A DNA stretch of 35,050 nt from positions 1-35,050 of the forward strand of contig JAGWZT010000001.1 in assembly GCA_018971925.1 (NCBI GenBank). The letters are read 5' to 3'. Within the stretch, counting starts at the first letter, position 1; each line of letters begins with the position of its first letter. Source of the stretch: Lysobacteraceae bacterium (GTDB lineage: Bacteria > Pseudomonadota > Gammaproteobacteria > Xanthomonadales > Rhodanobacteraceae). Of this stretch, positions 32,749 through 35,050 are shown in pieces. Under the pieces are notes generated by a model. The model worked only from the letters and a program-made list of their open reading frames with translations. It was not told where the DNA came from and did not search any database. Both the position numbers and the translations under genes were made by a program.

Positions 32749-34083
32749 GTGTCGAGCGTTTATCCAACACCGCAAAGCCGAGTGCCGGGACCGTCGCGGC
32801 CCCTGCTCGCGGATGCGTCGCCGCAACGCGCGATCGCGTGGCGCGATGGCCGTTCAGTGACGGTGGGCCAATTCCTGGGCGACGTCAGTGCGTTGGCGGA
32901 GCGCCTCCCGGTGGCGCAGGCGGCGGTCAATCTGTGTGAAGACCGGTACGCGTTCCTGGTCGCTTTCGCCGCGTTGTTGGCGCGTGGGCAAACCAACCTG
33001 CTGCCGCCGTCGCGTGCCGCGCGTGCCATCGATGAAACGCTGGCCGCGCACCCGGACAGCTACACGCTGGGGGATGCCGATCTCGATCCCGTGCCCCCGC
33101 AATATCTGTGCTTCGCCATCACGCGCGGCACGGCGCATGACGGGCGGGCGGTGTTGGTTGCCGGCGGCGCCCTGGCTGCGGTGGGGTATACCTCCGGTTC
33201 GACCGGCGTGCCGCGCGCCAACCTCAAGCGTTGGGACAAGCTCGCGATTTCAACCGGGCACAACGATGCGCTGCTGCGCATGCTTGCCGGAGGCGATTAC
33301 CACGTGGTGGCGACCGTGCCGCCGCAGCACATGTACGGGCTGGAATTTTCCGTGCTGCTGCCCTTGTTCGGCCATGCCGCGGTTTGCGCGAGCAAGCCAT
33401 TCTTTGCGGCCGACATCGCGGTTTCGCTGCAGCAACTGCCCGAACCCCGCATCCTCGTGACCACGCCGGTTCACTTGCGTGCCCTGCTCGATTCCGGACA
33501 ACCGCTGCCGCGGCTCTCGGGCATCGTTTCCGCCACCGCGCCCCTCGCGCGCGATCTGGCGCTTGACGCCGAGGCGCGTTACGGCGCGCCGGTGCAGGAG
33601 GTGTTCGGCTCCACCGAAACCTGCGTGATCGCGCATCGCCGCACCGCGCACGAAGATGCCTGGACGCCTTACCCCGGCGTGAGCCTGCATCCGCAACCGG
33701 ATGGCACCCGCGTCGAGGCGCCCCAACTGGCGCAGCCGGTAGTGTTGGCCGACATCGTGGAGCTGTTGGCCGACGGGCGCTATCGCTTGCGCGGGCGCAA
33801 CACCGACCTGCTGGAAATCGCGGGCAAGCGCGCATCGCTGGGCGACCTGACGCACAAGTTGCTGGCGGTGCCGGGTGTGCGCGATGGCGTGGTGTTCCAG
33901 ATGGACGAAACAGATGCGATGGGCGTGCGCCGCATCGCCGCGCTGGTGGTTGCGCCGGATCTGGATGCTGGCGCCATCCTCCGTGTCTTGCGGTGCGAAA
34001 TCGATCCGGTGTTCCTGCCTCGTCCGCTGAAGCTGGTCGATATATTGCCGCGCGGCGAAACCGGCAAGTTGCCGCGCGCCGCC

Positions 34084-34107
<24 letters not shown>
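32749..34107 (+). CDS. AMP-binding acyl/aryl-CoA ligase-like enzyme
   Basis: This 452-residue ANL-superfamily adenylating enzyme has the ATP loop GYTSGSTGVPR at 146-156, the A5 motif EVFGSTETC (284-292), a hinge-like RLRGRNTDLLEIAGKR and the catalytic lysine K440 in GETGKLPR. All core steps of acyl-adenylate formation look possible. It is shorter than typical fatty acyl-CoA ligases (about 550), with a reduced N-terminal domain. AMP ligases of similar size occur in the xanthomonadin/aryl polyene clusters of Xanthomonadales; I infer only a resemblance, and no other genes of such a cluster are here. The start is GTG at 32749, 18 bp after tsaC. Confidence 0.8.

Positions 34108-35050
<943 letters not shown>

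Noticed and set aside
29614..32826. 1070-codon open frame on the minus strand opposite topA and tsaC
   Set aside because: The composition is low-complexity R/G/A/H and it has no recognisable motif. The plus strand carries complete, conserved enzymes.

Overview
The window looks like the chromosome of a high-GC gammaproteobacterium, most likely of the order Xanthomonadales (Lysobacterales) and perhaps the family Rhodanobacteraceae. The grounds are the strong G/C third-position bias, the aa3 oxidase / SURF1 / CtaA / CtaB block, the def-fmt-rsmB versus LysM-dprA-topA-tsaC arrangement, and REP-type palindromes of the kind common in these genomes. This placement comes from gene order and protein motifs only; no search was run. 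No tRNA, rRNA, CRISPR array, transposase or phage gene was seen.

Region 1 (1-12864) is a respiratory-oxidase module with a few passengers. It opens inside ctaD (subunit I). A small membrane protein, ctaE (subunit III), a two-domain retropepsin-like/TPR protein, a minus-strand DUF2909-type protein, SURF1, an SCO-like protein, ctaA (heme A synthase), ctaB (heme O synthase), a PAS-PAS-GGDEF-EAL protein and a Caa3_CtaG-type assembly factor follow. Two minus-strand copper genes, SCO1/SenC and PCu(A)C, converge on the last of these. Together they supply heme O/A and copper and assemble the terminal oxidase. No Cox11 gene lies between ctaD and ctaE.

Region 2 (12865-23947) is a cell-surface glycan block in alternating transcription units. 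On the minus strand are a TPR protein, an ArnT-like GT-C enzyme and two GT9 heptosyltransferase-like enzymes. On the plus strand are a WaaE/KdtX-like GT2, GDP-mannose 4,6-dehydratase and a GDP-4-keto-6-deoxymannose reductase (probably making GDP-D-rhamnose). On the minus strand again are two paralogous GT-B enzymes and a second ArnT-like enzyme. There is no flippase, polymerase or ABC exporter, so LPS core or lipid A modification is more likely than a complete O-antigen locus.

Region 3 (24164-35050) is housekeeping. def, fmt and rsmB form a tight minus-strand operon. LysM, dprA, topA, tsaC, an AMP-binding enzyme and purD (cut by the window end) run on the plus strand.

The most unusual feature is not a gene. 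A modular palindromic repeat occurs at three distant loci (1046-1257, 13188-13402, 28238-28346). It always begins at the stop codon of a gene and always lies in the same orientation as that gene. Two loci are tandem doublets (periods 99 and 107 bp), and a third module is found only on the last copy of each locus. In one locus the two units have 40-nt spacers of different sequence but equal length, with a possible compensated stem. A second, different palindromic element of about 156 bp sits in frame inside ctaA and adds about 52 codons to a membrane enzyme.
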